DNA of 64,000 nucleotides from Vulcanimicrobiota bacterium (lineage in GTDB: Bacteria; Vulcanimicrobiota; Vulcanimicrobiia; Vulcanimicrobiales; Vulcanimicrobiaceae). Shown here one piece after another: positions 43,791 to 52,793 of the stretch. The stretch is taken from assembly GCA_027452165.1 (NCBI GenBank), contig DAIDGX010000023.1, forward strand, positions 62,001-126,000, read 5' to 3'. Under the pieces are notes generated by a model, which worked only from the letters and a program-made list of their open reading frames with translations, was not told the origin of the DNA and made no database searches. A program made the translations under genes and the position numbers. Position 1 is the stretch's first letter. The number at the start of each line of letters is the position of its first letter.

Positions 43791-45610
43791 TTCGTTCGCT
43801 CGCCGCACTGCTCGGTGCCACGCTCCTGTTCGGAACCATCGCGCCGGTGCGCGCGCAAGACCGGCCGCTCGAAGCGCTGCTGCTCGACGTACCGACGGTC
43901 GCAGGCACGCTCGCCGACGCCCGCCGCCTCAACGCCGAATCCCATTACGCAAGTACGCCTGGCGACTATCACATCGCGACGTGGATGCGCGATCAACTCG
44001 CCGCCGACGGCTTCGACGCTACGCTCGAACCATTCACGCACGACGTGCCTTTCTCGCAAAAGCTCGGCCTGGAAATCCTGACCGGCGGCAAGAAAAATAT
44101 CAGTTTGCCCCTCGACGAACAGCCGATCGCGCGCGATCCAGACGGTACGCGACGCGATGCCGGCCCCCCGTTCAACGCGTTTAGCGGCAACGGGGTTGTG
44201 GTTGCCAACGTGATCGACGCAGGGCACGGCACCGACGCGGATTATGCAGCCCTCGCAAAGCGCGGTCTCGACGTCCGCACGCGCATCCTATTGATTCGCT
44301 ATGGCGCGCAGTTTCGCGGCGAGCTCGCACGCCGGGCGCAACAGCGCGGCGCGCGTGGCGTGCTCTTCTTCTCCGATCCGGCCGGCCGCGACGGTTCGAT
44401 GCACGGTCCCGCCTACCCCGACGGGCCATATCGCCCGCTCGGATCGGTGCAGCGCGGGAGCCTGGGCGAACCGCAACTCACGATCCCCACCCTGCCGATT
44501 ACCGCCATCAACGCCGCACGCATCATCGCGGGCATGAAGGACGGTATCACCGTCAAGCCGATGCGCCTCACCGTCAAAATGAAGGTGAAGCATAACGCTA
44601 CGCTATGGAACACGGTCGGCATCTTGCCGGGCAAAGACCCAACCCACATGGTCGTGATCGGCGCACACCGCGATGCGTGGGTGTACGGAGTCACCGATAA
44701 CGGCTCGGGCATCGCAACCGTGCTCGAAGCCGCGCGCGCGCTCGGTTTTCTGTATCGCAGCGGCTGGCGTCCGCAATTCTCAATCGTCGTGGTCGGCTTC
44801 GACGGCGAGGAGGTGGATGAACTCGGCTCGCGCGCCTACGTTCGCGCGCATGAGGGGGCGTTGCAAAACGGTTGCATCGCATATATCAATGCCGACGAAG
44901 ACGCCACCGGGCAGATCTTTCACGCAAGCGGTGCCGCGGCGCTCGCCGATACGATCGACGCGGCCACGATGGCCATCGCAGACCCGGCGCAGCCGACGCG
45001 CACGCTCTACGAGCGCTGGGAAGGCCAGCCACACGGCGTACAGGTGCGCGGTCCCGGGGGTGGCTCGGACTTCGAAGCGTTCCAATACGACCTCGGCATT
45101 CCGACGATCGACATGGGATTCGGCGGTGTCTTCGGCGTCTATCACTCCTCGTTCGACGATTTGATGTACGCACAGACGCAAGCCGACCCTGGATTTGTCA
45201 ATCATCGAACGATGGCGCAACTGGTTGCCCTCCTTGCGATGCGCCTCGCGAGCGGAACCGTGCCATACCGGCTCTCGGCCTATCCGCCGCGCATGCGCGC
45301 GGCGCTCGCCGCCCTCACGGCGCGCGCCAGAGCAAGCGATCTGACGCCGATCGCAACGGCGCTTCGCCGCTTCACCTACGTCGCCGACCGCGCCGACCAG
45401 CGCGGCATGAACGGTAGCGCGCTCATCACCGCGACCCAGCGTTTAGACAAACTTTTCTACGGGCGTAACGGGTATGCCGCGGTCGCGTTTCCCGACGTAA
45501 GCGCTGCGCTCGCATCGGGGCGCCGTGCGGCGATCTCCGCCGCGGTGGGGCGCACGGCACACCAACTCGATGCGTTGAGCACCACGATCACACGCGCGAC
45601 CAACCGATGA
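43787..45610 (+). CDS. Exported M28-family metallopeptidase (glutamate carboxypeptidase II-like), CTG start
   Basis: 607 residues if started at CTG 43787. No ATG, GTG or TTG lies between the upstream in-frame stop (43772) and GTG at 43847, yet the frame between encodes a good signal peptide (RSLAALLGATLLFGTIAPVR, then AQD). AGGAGGG stands 7-8 nt before the CTG, which overlaps the previous stop as CTGA, like the ATGA and GTGA junctions around it. A PA-domain insert is followed by the M28 site: VVIGAHRDAWVYGVTDNGSG, FDGEEVDELGSRAY, NADEDATG and GVYHSSFDD hold the two-zinc ligands. The TfR-like C-terminal domain is present. Digests peptides outside the cytoplasm. Confidence 0.88.
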   Translation: MIRSLAALLGATLLFGTIAPVRAQDRPLEALLLDVPTVAGTLADARRLNAESHYASTPGDYHIATWMRDQLAADGFDATLEPFTHDVPFSQKLGLEILTGGKKNISLPLDEQPIARDPDGTRRDAGPPFNAFSGNGVVVANVIDAGHGTDADYAALAKRGLDVRTRILLIRYGAQFRGELARRAQQRGARGVLFFSDPAGRDGSMHGPAYPDGPYRPLGSVQRGSLGEPQLTIPTLPITAINAARIIAGMKDGITVKPMRLTVKMKVKHNATLWNTVGILPGKDPTHMVVIGAHRDAWVYGVTDNGSGIATVLEAARALGFLYRSGWRPQFSIVVVGFDGEEVDELGSRAYVRAHEGALQNGCIAYINADEDATGQIFHASGAAALADTIDAATMAIADPAQPTRTLYERWEGQPHGVQVRGPGGGSDFEAFQYDLGIPTIDMGFGGVFGVYHSSFDDLMYAQTQADPGFVNHRTMAQLVALLAMRLASGTVPYRLSAYPPRMRAALAALTARARASDLTPIATALRRFTYVADRADQRGMNGSALITATQRLDKLFYGRNGYAAVAFPDVSAALASGRRAAISAAVGRTAHQLDALSTTITRATNR

Positions 45611-46926
45611 TAACGTACCGCGAACGACGCAGCCGCGCCCTCGCCGCTTTCGAAGGCGGCGTCGCCATCATCCCATCGGCGCGCGAAATCATTCGTAGCA
45701 ACGACAGCGAGTATCCGTTCCGTCAAAACTCGGATTTCTACTATCTGACGGGTTTGGATGAGCCCGATGCGGTGCTCGTGCTTACACCTGAACATCCGGA
45801 TCACCGCTGCGTGCTCTTTCTGCGCGAACGCGATCGCGCTATGGAGATCTGGAACGGCCGGCGCCTCGGCGTCGAGGCGGCGTGCGAGCGGCTCGGCGTG
45901 GATCGTGCCTGGCCGATTGCGGACCTTGACGAGCGGCTTCCCGCCTTGCTCGTGGGAGCGCACACGCTCTATGCCGACCTCGACGCGCACCCCACGTTCG
46001 AGGGACCGATTCGCGCGGCGCTGCGCATGGCCAAAGCCGCGACACGACGGCGTGGTATCGCCCCGAGCGCGATCGCCGAGGCAGGCCCCGTCCTGCATGC
46101 GATGCGCTTGGTGAAGGACGCCCACGAGATCGCGGCGATGCGTCGTGCCGCGGCGATCACCGCTCGCGCGCACGAACACTCCATGCGCGTGACGCGCCCC
46201 GGCGCATATGAATACGAGATCGCCGCATGCTTCGAGTACGCGAGCAAGCACGCGGGCGCGCAACACATGGCCTATCAATCGATCGTTGCCGGCGGCGATA
46301 ACGCGACGATCCTGCACTATCGCGAGAATCGCGACCTGCTATGCGACGGCATGCTTCTGCTGGTCGATGCGGCCGCCGAGGTGGATTATTACGCGGCCGA
46401 CGTTACGCGCACGTGGCCGGTGAACGGCCGCTTCACCCCCGAGCAGCGCGCCATTTACGAGGTGGTACAGCGCGCGCAGGAGGCGGCGATCGCCCAGGTG
46501 CAACCCGGACGTCCGCAACGGGCGTTTCACGAAGCAGCGGTGCGCACGATCACCGAAGGCTTGATCGATCTCGGGCTGCTGCAGGGTGGCATCGACGAGA
46601 ACGTCGAGCGCGAACGCTATCGCGACTACTACATGCACGGCAGCGGCCACTGGCTTGGCCTCGACGTGCACGACGTGGGCCGCACGCGGGACGCGCACGA
46701 CCATCCCGTTACGTTTACTGCGGGTATGGTGACGACGGTCGAGCCGGGCATCTACGTGCACCGGGACCTAACCTGTGACGAACGGTTCAAAGGCATCGGC
46801 GTTCGCATTGAAGACGATCTGCTCGTCACCGAGGACGGGCACGAAAATCTTTCCGCCGCGGCGCCCAAACGTATCGACGAAATCGAAGCGATCGTCGGCA
46901 GCGGGGCCACGACCGTCGTCCGCTAA
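45607..46926 (+). CDS. pepP: Xaa-Pro aminopeptidase PepP (M24)
   Basis: 439 residues. N-terminal creatinase-like domain (SEYPFRQNSDFYYLTGLDEP), then the dinuclear-metal site: LLVDAAAEVDYYAADVTRTW (two Asp), HGSGHWLGLDVHDVG (His), VTTVEPGIYV (Glu) and GVRIEDDLLVTEDGHENLS (Glu). Removes the N-terminal residue before proline. ATG at 45607 overlaps the M28 stop codon, so the two peptidases are coupled. Confidence 0.95.
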   Translation: MITYRERRSRALAAFEGGVAIIPSAREIIRSNDSEYPFRQNSDFYYLTGLDEPDAVLVLTPEHPDHRCVLFLRERDRAMEIWNGRRLGVEAACERLGVDRAWPIADLDERLPALLVGAHTLYADLDAHPTFEGPIRAALRMAKAATRRRGIAPSAIAEAGPVLHAMRLVKDAHEIAAMRRAAAITARAHEHSMRVTRPGAYEYEIAACFEYASKHAGAQHMAYQSIVAGGDNATILHYRENRDLLCDGMLLLVDAAAEVDYYAADVTRTWPVNGRFTPEQRAIYEVVQRAQEAAIAQVQPGRPQRAFHEAAVRTITEGLIDLGLLQGGIDENVERERYRDYYMHGSGHWLGLDVHDVGRTRDAHDHPVTFTAGMVTTVEPGIYVHRDLTCDERFKGIGVRIEDDLLVTEDGHENLSAAAPKRIDEIEAIVGSGATTVVR

Positions 46927-46941
46927 TCGAGAGGACGCAGC

Positions 46942-47787
46942 ATGCGTATCGGCATCATCGGTGCCTCGGGCTTCATCGGTAGACATCTGAGCGCCACCCT
47001 TCGCGCGCGTGGCGACGACGTGATCGCGGCCTCGGCGCGCGATCCGCGGGCCGCGGCAAGCACCGTCGCCGGATGCGACGTGCTCGTGAACCTGGCGGGA
47101 GAACCGATTGCGCAGCGCTGGAGCCCCGCCGTCAAAGAACGCTTGCGCGCAAGCCGTGTGGATGCAACCCGTGCCATCCTCGACGCGCTCGGAGAGCTGG
47201 AGCGGCGCCCCACGGCGTACGTGGCGGCATCGGCCGTCGGGTACTATGGCCATTCCGAAACCGCAACGTTCGATGAGACGAGCGCGGCCGGTACCGATTT
47301 TCTCGGTTCGCTCTGCGCGCAGTGGGAAGCGGCAGCGCGGCGCGCGCGCGAGCTTGGCATGCGCGTCGCGATCGTTCGCACCGGGATCGTCCTCGGCACC
47401 GACGGCGGCGCGCTGCAGCAGATGCTGACGCCGTTCCGCCTTGGCGCGGGCGGGGTCATCGGCAGCGGCCGCCAGTGGATGTCCTGGATTCACCTGGATG
47501 ATCTCGTGCGCGTCTATCTCGCTGCGATCGACGGCGCCGAGGGCGTCATGAACGCGACCGCACCGATCCCCGTGACGAACGCGGAGTTCACGCGAACGCT
47601 CGGAGCGGTGCTGCACCGTTGGACGATCTTTCCGGTACCGGTCTTCGCCCTTCGGCTACTCTTCGGCGAGGGGGCCGACATTTTGATCTGCGGCCAGCGC
47701 GTACTGCCGAAGCGCACGCAGGAGCTTGGGTTCCGTTTCCGCTTCGAAGGGCTTGAGGATGCGCTGCGCGAGCTGCTCGAGCGCTAA
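46942..47787 (+). CDS. TIGR01777-family NAD(P)-dependent epimerase
   Basis: 281 residues. IGIIGASGFIGRHLSATLRA is the NAD(P)-binding motif; DVLVNLAGEPIAQRWSPAVK, AAGTDFLGSLCAQWEAAA, VRTGIVLGTDGGALQQM and MSWIHLDDLVRVYLAAI are diagnostic of the YfcH/SulA-like TIGR01777 family, with the DUF1731 C-terminus (LPKRTQELGFRFRFEGLEDA). Function of the family is poorly known. Convergent with the S41 peptidase, overlapping it by 4 nt. Confidence 0.92.
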   Translation: MRIGIIGASGFIGRHLSATLRARGDDVIAASARDPRAAASTVAGCDVLVNLAGEPIAQRWSPAVKERLRASRVDATRAILDALGELERRPTAYVAASAVGYYGHSETATFDETSAAGTDFLGSLCAQWEAAARRARELGMRVAIVRTGIVLGTDGGALQQMLTPFRLGAGGVIGSGRQWMSWIHLDDLVRVYLAAIDGAEGVMNATAPIPVTNAEFTRTLGAVLHRWTIFPVPVFALRLLFGEGADILICGQRVLPKRTQELGFRFRFEGLEDALRELLER

Positions 47788-49253
47788 CCCGGCTCGTACA
47801 CACCGCCCGTGATGCGCCGCACCGCATACGCAAGTGCAGGATCGCGCCCGGCTTGCAGGTCAGCGGCGGTGGGAATGATGGTGACGTCGGGCACTACGCC
47901 CTCTCCATCGGGGTGTGGCTTCGGTGCCCAAAAGTATTTCGTCGGAATCGAGAACCCGAGACCTGCGTGCGGTGAGTAGCCTTGATAGACCTCGCCGGTC
48001 GAATTCGCCGGCTCGCCCGTCTCCTCGCCGACGAGCGTGGCGAGCGCGAAGTCCTTGGCGGCGAGCGCGCAGAGCTGCGCCGACGAGAACGTGCCCGGCC
48101 CGATCAGCAGATACACGGGTCCGTCGTAGCGTAGCGGGTTCCGCCCGGGCGTTATCGTCGTGAAGCGCGTGGCATCGACAGTGAAGAGCGTTCCGTTGGG
48201 TAAAAACCATCCGAGCGGGTAGAGCGCGTTGTATTTTGCAAATCCGTACTCGCGTTTGAGACGCGAGGCGATACGTTCGCTGAACTTGCCGCCTTGTGAG
48301 AATGATTTGCTCTGAGCGTACGACCAAAGATCGTTATTCAGAGAGCTGTCACCGCCGCCGTTTTGGCGGATGTCGATGACGAGCCCCTCGATCGGGTGCG
48401 CCTTGATCTGCGCGAAGGTCGATTCGAGAAAGGCGTGAAAACGCAACGCGTCCTCACACGAATAGTACTCGATCAATCCAACGCGACCGTCCGCAATACG
48501 CTTGAAGGTGTAGGGAGCCGATCCCGTGGAGGATGCGGCATGCTGCAACGCATCTAGGGTCACGGCGCGCACGCGCGTCGCGACCTCCGCGCCGTCGGGA
48601 CGGCGCGCAACGATCGCGAAGGCGTCCCGTGGGCCGAAACGCGCGTAAACGTACTCAATCGCTCTCGACGCCGCAAACGTGCGCCGTAGCGAGAGCGTCT
48701 GACCGCCTGTGACCGCGAGCATCCCGCGCATCAGGTCGGGCGCGCGCACCCCCTCGATCTCGACGACCTCCGATCCGCGTGGAACACGCGCAACGGCGCT
48801 CGCTGCGACGAAGAGACGATCCGCATCGAACTGTAGTGCGAACGGAACGATCGTTCCGCCGCGCTCGATATGGTGATCGAACGCCCGCCCCGTGGAGAGG
48901 CTCGCGTGTCCGTCGTTCAACGCGGCGAAGAGCGGCGCCGCCGCGAGGTAGAACCGCAAGGCATCCATCGGCTCGTGAATCTCCGCACGGATCCGTGCAT
49001 GGAGCGCCTCGAATGCCGCCCGGTCGGTATAGAGATACGGGCGGGCGGCGACCTCGTTCAGCGTTGCGACGAGCCAATCGAGCTCACCACGGAGCAGCTC
49101 GGGCGCGATCCGCGCTCCGATCGGCGCGAACTCCGTCCGTGGAGGACGACCACCAAAAAACGTCTGCGGGCCGCCACCGGGCAGCGACGTTGCTAGAGTT
49201 CCCGCCGCAACCGCGCCGAGCGAGCTGTACAGAAACGTGCGGCGTGACGGCAC
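47784..49253 (-). CDS. Exported S41-family serine peptidase (Tat signal)
   Basis: 489 residues from GTG at 49253, 14 bp after the trxB stop codon. The N-terminus VPSRRTFLYSSLGAVAAGTL is a twin-arginine signal, which decides this start over an upstream ATG inside trxB. The C-terminal tail-specific-protease domain has GLVIDIRQNGGGDSSLN, LLIGPGTFSSAQLCALAAKD with the catalytic Ser, and VGEETGEPANSTGEV. No PDZ domain is evident. Acts outside the cytoplasm; substrate unknown. Confidence 0.88.
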   Translation of the reverse strand: MPSRRTFLYSSLGAVAAGTLATSLPGGGPQTFFGGRPPRTEFAPIGARIAPELLRGELDWLVATLNEVAARPYLYTDRAAFEALHARIRAEIHEPMDALRFYLAAAPLFAALNDGHASLSTGRAFDHHIERGGTIVPFALQFDADRLFVAASAVARVPRGSEVVEIEGVRAPDLMRGMLAVTGGQTLSLRRTFAASRAIEYVYARFGPRDAFAIVARRPDGAEVATRVRAVTLDALQHAASSTGSAPYTFKRIADGRVGLIEYYSCEDALRFHAFLESTFAQIKAHPIEGLVIDIRQNGGGDSSLNNDLWSYAQSKSFSQGGKFSERIASRLKREYGFAKYNALYPLGWFLPNGTLFTVDATRFTTITPGRNPLRYDGPVYLLIGPGTFSSAQLCALAAKDFALATLVGEETGEPANSTGEVYQGYSPHAGLGFSIPTKYFWAPKPHPDGEGVVPDVTIIPTAADLQAGRDPALAYAVRRITGGVYEPG

Positions 49254-49267
49254 TGACCAGACGTGCT

Positions 49268-50209
49268 TTACGCCGACGCCGTCTCGCGCATGGCGAACTC
49301 GAGCGCTTCGAGATGTTTCTCGGCATCCATCGCAGCCTTGCATCCCGCACCCGCGGCGGTAATTGCCTGCTTGTAGCGCAGATCGCTCACGTCGCCGGCG
49401 ACGAACACCCCTTCGACGCTCGTCGCGGTGCCGTCGGGGGAAACGATGTACCCTGCCTCGTCGAGATCGATGTGCCCCTGAAACACACCGGTGTTCGGGG
49501 TGTGGCCGATGGCGATGAACAACGCGTCGGCCGCAAACTCGGTGATCTCGCCGGTCTCGATGTTACGCAGTTTGAGGCCCGTCATCACGGGATCGCCCAG
49601 CACCTCATCGACGACCGTGTTCCATACGAAGGCGATCTTCTCATGAGACATGGCGCGTTCGGCCATGATCTTGCTCGCGCGCAGATGATCGCGACGATGG
49701 ATCACCGTCACCTTGCGTCCAAAACGCGTGAGGAAGAGCGCTTCCTCCATCGCGGAATCACCTCCGCCGACCACGACGATGTGTTTGTCACGGAAGAACG
49801 CACCATCGCACGTCGCACACGTCGAGACCCCGCGTCCGCGCAGCTTCTCCTCGCCGGGGATCTCCAGCCAACGCGCGCTCGCGCCCGTCGCTACGATCAC
49901 GGTCTTAGCGTGAAACTCGCCATCACCCGTGCGCACCGTGAATGGACGCTTGCTGAAATCGACCCCCGTAACATCGACGTTCTCGATGCGCGCGCCGAAT
50001 CGCTCAGCCTGCTCGCGGAACTTGATCATCAGGTCGGGGCCCATGATGCCCTCCGGGAATCCCGGGAAGTTTTCGACATCGGTCGTCAGCATCAACTGGC
50101 CGCCATACAGGCCGCCCGCAAGGACTAAGGGATTCAGGTTCGCGCGCGCCGCGTAGATCGCGGCGGTGAGTCCGGCGGGGCCGGAGCCGATGATGATGAC
50201 TCGTTCCAT
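49268..50209 (-). CDS. trxB: Thioredoxin-disulfide reductase
   Basis: 313 residues from ATG at 50209. RVIIIGSGPAGLTAAIYAAR (FAD), redox-active STCATCDGAFF (CATC), VVVGGGDSAMEEALFLTRFG (NADPH) and GVFVAGDVSDLRYKQAITAA are all standard TrxB motifs. Keeps thioredoxin reduced, which would in turn support the selenoperoxiredoxin at the left end of the window. An upstream in-frame extension is not homologous. Confidence 0.96.
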   Translation of the reverse strand: MERVIIIGSGPAGLTAAIYAARANLNPLVLAGGLYGGQLMLTTDVENFPGFPEGIMGPDLMIKFREQAERFGARIENVDVTGVDFSKRPFTVRTGDGEFHAKTVIVATGASARWLEIPGEEKLRGRGVSTCATCDGAFFRDKHIVVVGGGDSAMEEALFLTRFGRKVTVIHRRDHLRASKIMAERAMSHEKIAFVWNTVVDEVLGDPVMTGLKLRNIETGEITEFAADALFIAIGHTPNTGVFQGHIDLDEAGYIVSPDGTATSVEGVFVAGDVSDLRYKQAITAAGAGCKAAMDAEKHLEALEFAMRETASA

Positions 50210-50439
50210 GGTCGCGCTAGCTTCGACCCGCACCCCGGCCATCCCGGTTGCAGACCCGCTCCGCGTGCCCCCACCCCTTTTCGCCACTCTATGCTACGTC
50301 GCAGTGTACAACGGGCGTAACGAGCTCGGCGCGAAGCGATTATCAGCGGCCGGGCATCATGTCCCAGGGAATAATGCGCGCCCTATAAACCGGGCTTTTC
50401 GCTATCCCGGCTTCCTCCCGTCCCGGCTACACTTGGACG

Positions 50440-50880
50440 ATGAGTACACCGGCATCGCGCAAGTTCCATCTCGCCATGCTTGCCGCGGCACTGCTCGCGT
50501 TCTTCCAGGTCGCACCGTCGCTCGCGACGACCTGCGCGGGGCCCGACGTGGCCGTCGTTTCGGTCGTCGTCAAGGCCATAGGAACGAACGGCGCACTCAA
50601 TCGTTACCGATTGCTGGCCAAGGTCGTCAACCTCGGCCGCGTTGCCCAACTCTCAAACACGCTGCAATTCGTTGACATCTATAAGGGTCGCGTAAAGCAA
50701 GATTCGCGCGGCATTCCTCCGCTCAAACCCGGCCAGTCATACGCATTCGAATATGTAGCGACGCGGTCCGCCCAGGCCGGCAGCCACACGACGGAACTCG
50801 CCTTTCGAATGAACGTCCGCTCACCTCGTGGAGCGCAAGACTGCAGCACCGGTAACGGCATCAGTATGGTCAGCTTTTAA
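50440..50880 (+). CDS. Small exported protein, CARDB-like
   Basis: 146 residues. Signal peptide LAMLAAALLAFFQVAPSLA, then a beta-rich mature part (DVAVVSVVVKAIGTNG, YRLLAKVVNLGRVAQ, PPLKPGQSYAFEYVATRSAQ) resembling a CARDB/Ig-like domain, with two Cys (TTCAGPD and QDCSTG) that could form a disulfide. The 230 bp upstream contain no other recognised feature. Function unknown. Confidence 0.7.
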   Translation: MSTPASRKFHLAMLAAALLAFFQVAPSLATTCAGPDVAVVSVVVKAIGTNGALNRYRLLAKVVNLGRVAQLSNTLQFVDIYKGRVKQDSRGIPPLKPGQSYAFEYVATRSAQAGSHTTELAFRMNVRSPRGAQDCSTGNGISMVSF

Positions 50881-50883
50881 GAT

Positions 50884-51006
50884 ATGGATGTATTTGTAGC
50901 GCTTGCGCCTGCGGCATTCTTCTGCTTGATCGCGCTGTCGCCAACGTCCGCGCAACTCCTCGTCGCCAATAACAACGGTCACCTCGTCCGTAAGGAACGC
51001 TCATGA
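50884..51006 (+). CDS. Possible 40-residue secreted/membrane peptide
   Basis: ATG at 50884 opens a 40-codon frame ending in TGA at 51004-51006, which overlaps the ATG of the next gene (ATGA). The peptide starts with a signal-like hydrophobic run (VFVALAPAAFFCLIALSP, then TSAQ) followed by LLVANNNGHLVRKERS. Position and coupling suggest a real small gene or a translational leader for the YXWGXW protein; the weak ribosome site (only AAG) argues for caution. Confidence 0.35.
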   Translation: MDVFVALAPAAFFCLIALSPTSAQLLVANNNGHLVRKERS

Positions 51007-51920
51007 CAACTCGTGCAATTTTCCGCATTGCCTCAACGATCGTCGCAGCGGCGCTGTTGTTTGCGATTCTTCCGGTACGCTCCAACGCGCAAAATCTCTC
51101 GTCGTTCAGCTTGTCGAACCTCGTGAATCTCTTGTTGAACACGACGCCACCCGCGCTACCACAGTACTATCAACCCTCTGCGCCGCAACAAAATATGATC
51201 TGGCAGCCGGGATACTGGTCTTACGGGCAAGGCGGATACTTTTGGGTACCCGGCACCTGGGTGTACCCGCCGCGAACAGGGCTCTATTGGACCCCCGGAT
51301 ATTGGGGATCGGACGGCGGCGGGTACCGCTGGAACCCCGGATATTGGTCGCAAAGTGTGGGCTATTACGGCGGCGTCAACTACGGGAACGGCTATTACGG
51401 AAACGGCTACAGCGGCGGCCGCTGGCACGGCAACGATTTCTACTATAACACCGCCGTAAGCAACGTTCAGACCAGGTACGTGCGGTATGTCTATGTCGAT
51501 CGCACCGCCCTCGTGAATCAATACCGTGGGAATCGCATTTCGTATAACGGGGGACGCGGCGGATTCAGCGCGCACCCGACGCACGCGGATGTTGCGGCTG
51601 CCCGCGAACGGCATTACCCAATGACGAGCGCACAGCGGCAACACATACTTGTCGCCTCACAGAATCGCAATTACCTTGCAAGCGTAAACCACGGGCGCCC
51701 CGCGGTCGTCAGCGTCCCGAGGCCGCTTGCGGCGCACAATCATCCCGTCGGCTTTAGTCCGGTGAGATCCAGCGATCGTATTCAACATGCGGCCCCAGTG
51801 CGTCGACCGCAGCAACAACACGAGGCCCCGGTGCGTCGGCCGCAGCAACAACGCGCGCCATCGCATCAACACCACACGAAACCCCATGCGAAAGCTACGT
51901 CGCAACCGGCGTTAAGGTAA
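51003..51920 (+). CDS. Exported YXWGXW-repeat protein
   Basis: 305 residues. Signal peptide IVAAALLFAILPVRSNAQ; then aromatic repeats of the YXWGXW kind (WQPGYWSYGQGGYFWVPGTW, LYWTPGYWGSDGGGYRWNPG), a Gly/Tyr/Asn-rich stretch (GGVNYGNGYYGNGYSGG) and a His/Gln-rich tail with the repeat APVRRPQQQ. Such proteins are envelope or stress-associated, without a defined activity. Low-complexity regions make detailed homology unreliable. Confidence 0.78.
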   Translation: MTTRAIFRIASTIVAAALLFAILPVRSNAQNLSSFSLSNLVNLLLNTTPPALPQYYQPSAPQQNMIWQPGYWSYGQGGYFWVPGTWVYPPRTGLYWTPGYWGSDGGGYRWNPGYWSQSVGYYGGVNYGNGYYGNGYSGGRWHGNDFYYNTAVSNVQTRYVRYVYVDRTALVNQYRGNRISYNGGRGGFSAHPTHADVAAARERHYPMTSAQRQHILVASQNRNYLASVNHGRPAVVSVPRPLAAHNHPVGFSPVRSSDRIQHAAPVRRPQQQHEAPVRRPQQQRAPSHQHHTKPHAKATSQPALR

Positions 51921-51924
51921 CATC

Positions 51925-52729
51925 ATGCGTTTTCTAGGTTATATCATCGCATTGCTTCTCTGCTCCGGCGCAATAGCCGTTGCGGATCCGCCCGCGACGT
52001 TTGGAACCCCGCCGTCCGGCCAAATTCCGATTCTCTACAACGATCACACGGTCTATGCGAAGCCGGACATCCTCAAAAAAGGGCGCGTCCTTGCTGCGTT
52101 AGCTAAAGATGGACAAATTTACCGGCGCGAACGACGCCGACGGCGCGACCGCGATCTATGCAACCGGCTTTAACTCGAACGCCGCGTTCCTCATAGCGGC
52201 CCAGGCTGCCGTGACCAATGCATACACCTTGGCGTCGGCTGCGCATGCAGGCACAATCACCTTCCTCCGAGGCGTGGATCTTTCGCAAGCGAGTTCCGGC
52301 GTCAGCAACTGCGGACCGGCTGGAAACGCGGCCTGCGGTGTCGGAACTCTTGGTGCCGGCGTGTACAACTCGGCCTCAACCATGTCGATTACGGCGGGGC
52401 CGTTGACTCTTGACGGTGGGGGAAACGCGCAAAGTGTATTCATCTTCCAGATTGGGTCCGCGCTCACGATGGCCGCACCCGGCGGCAATATGATCCTGGT
52501 GAACGGTGCGAATGCTTGCAACATCTACTGGGCCGATCTCAGCGGAGCGACGCTCGGCGGTGTGCCCACGGGCGCGTCGTTCTATGGGAACATTCTCGCT
52601 CCAACCGGCGCGATCGCGATAAGCACAGCCATCACCACGTTCAAGGGTCGAGCCTTAGCCGGTAGCGCCGGCGTCACGATTTCCGCACCGACGACCGGTC
52701 TGACCATTACCGGACCTGGCGGCAACTAA
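51925..52729 (+). pseudogene. Broken exported gene: Cu-amine-oxidase-N-like start, out-of-frame ice-binding-like (DUF3494) end
   Basis: The frame from ATG 51925 gives a signal peptide (YIIALLLCSGAIAVA) and a segment like the copper-amine-oxidase N-terminal domain (LYNDHTVYAKPDILKKGRVL, DGQIY), then turns into an Arg-rich run to a stop at 52171-52173. From about 52120 a second frame carries the C-terminal two thirds of a DUF3494 ice-binding-like domain (GAGVYNSASTMSI, VFIFQIGSALTMAAPGGNMI, ASFYGNILAPTGAI) to 52729. Its first ATG (52109) has no ribosome site or signal peptide, and the domain's N-terminal strand-helix part is missing. A deletion joining two genes with a frameshift explains this best; an assembly error is possible. 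Confidence 0.65.
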
Positions 52730-52753
52730 TCAATGCGGAACGTGACGGCATGA

Positions 52754-52793
52754 CATGGCGCGGCTCGCAACGGAAGTTGCGAGCCGCGCCATG
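52754..52793. repeat. Perfect 18-bp inverted repeat overlapping a possible start codon
   Basis: Arms 52754-52771 and 52776-52793 are perfect inverse complements with a GGAA loop. In RNA this is a very stable GNRA-type tetraloop hairpin. It begins 25 bp after the broken ice-binding-like gene, and the right arm includes an ATG (52791) of the XRE-MBL gene. It may be a terminator (no T-run) or hide that gene's start. Confidence 0.7.

Noticed and set aside
51242-51448. Overlapping Arg/Leu-rich open frame within the YXWGXW gene
   Set aside because: Shadow frame of a repetitive G+C-rich gene without signal, ribosome site or homology.
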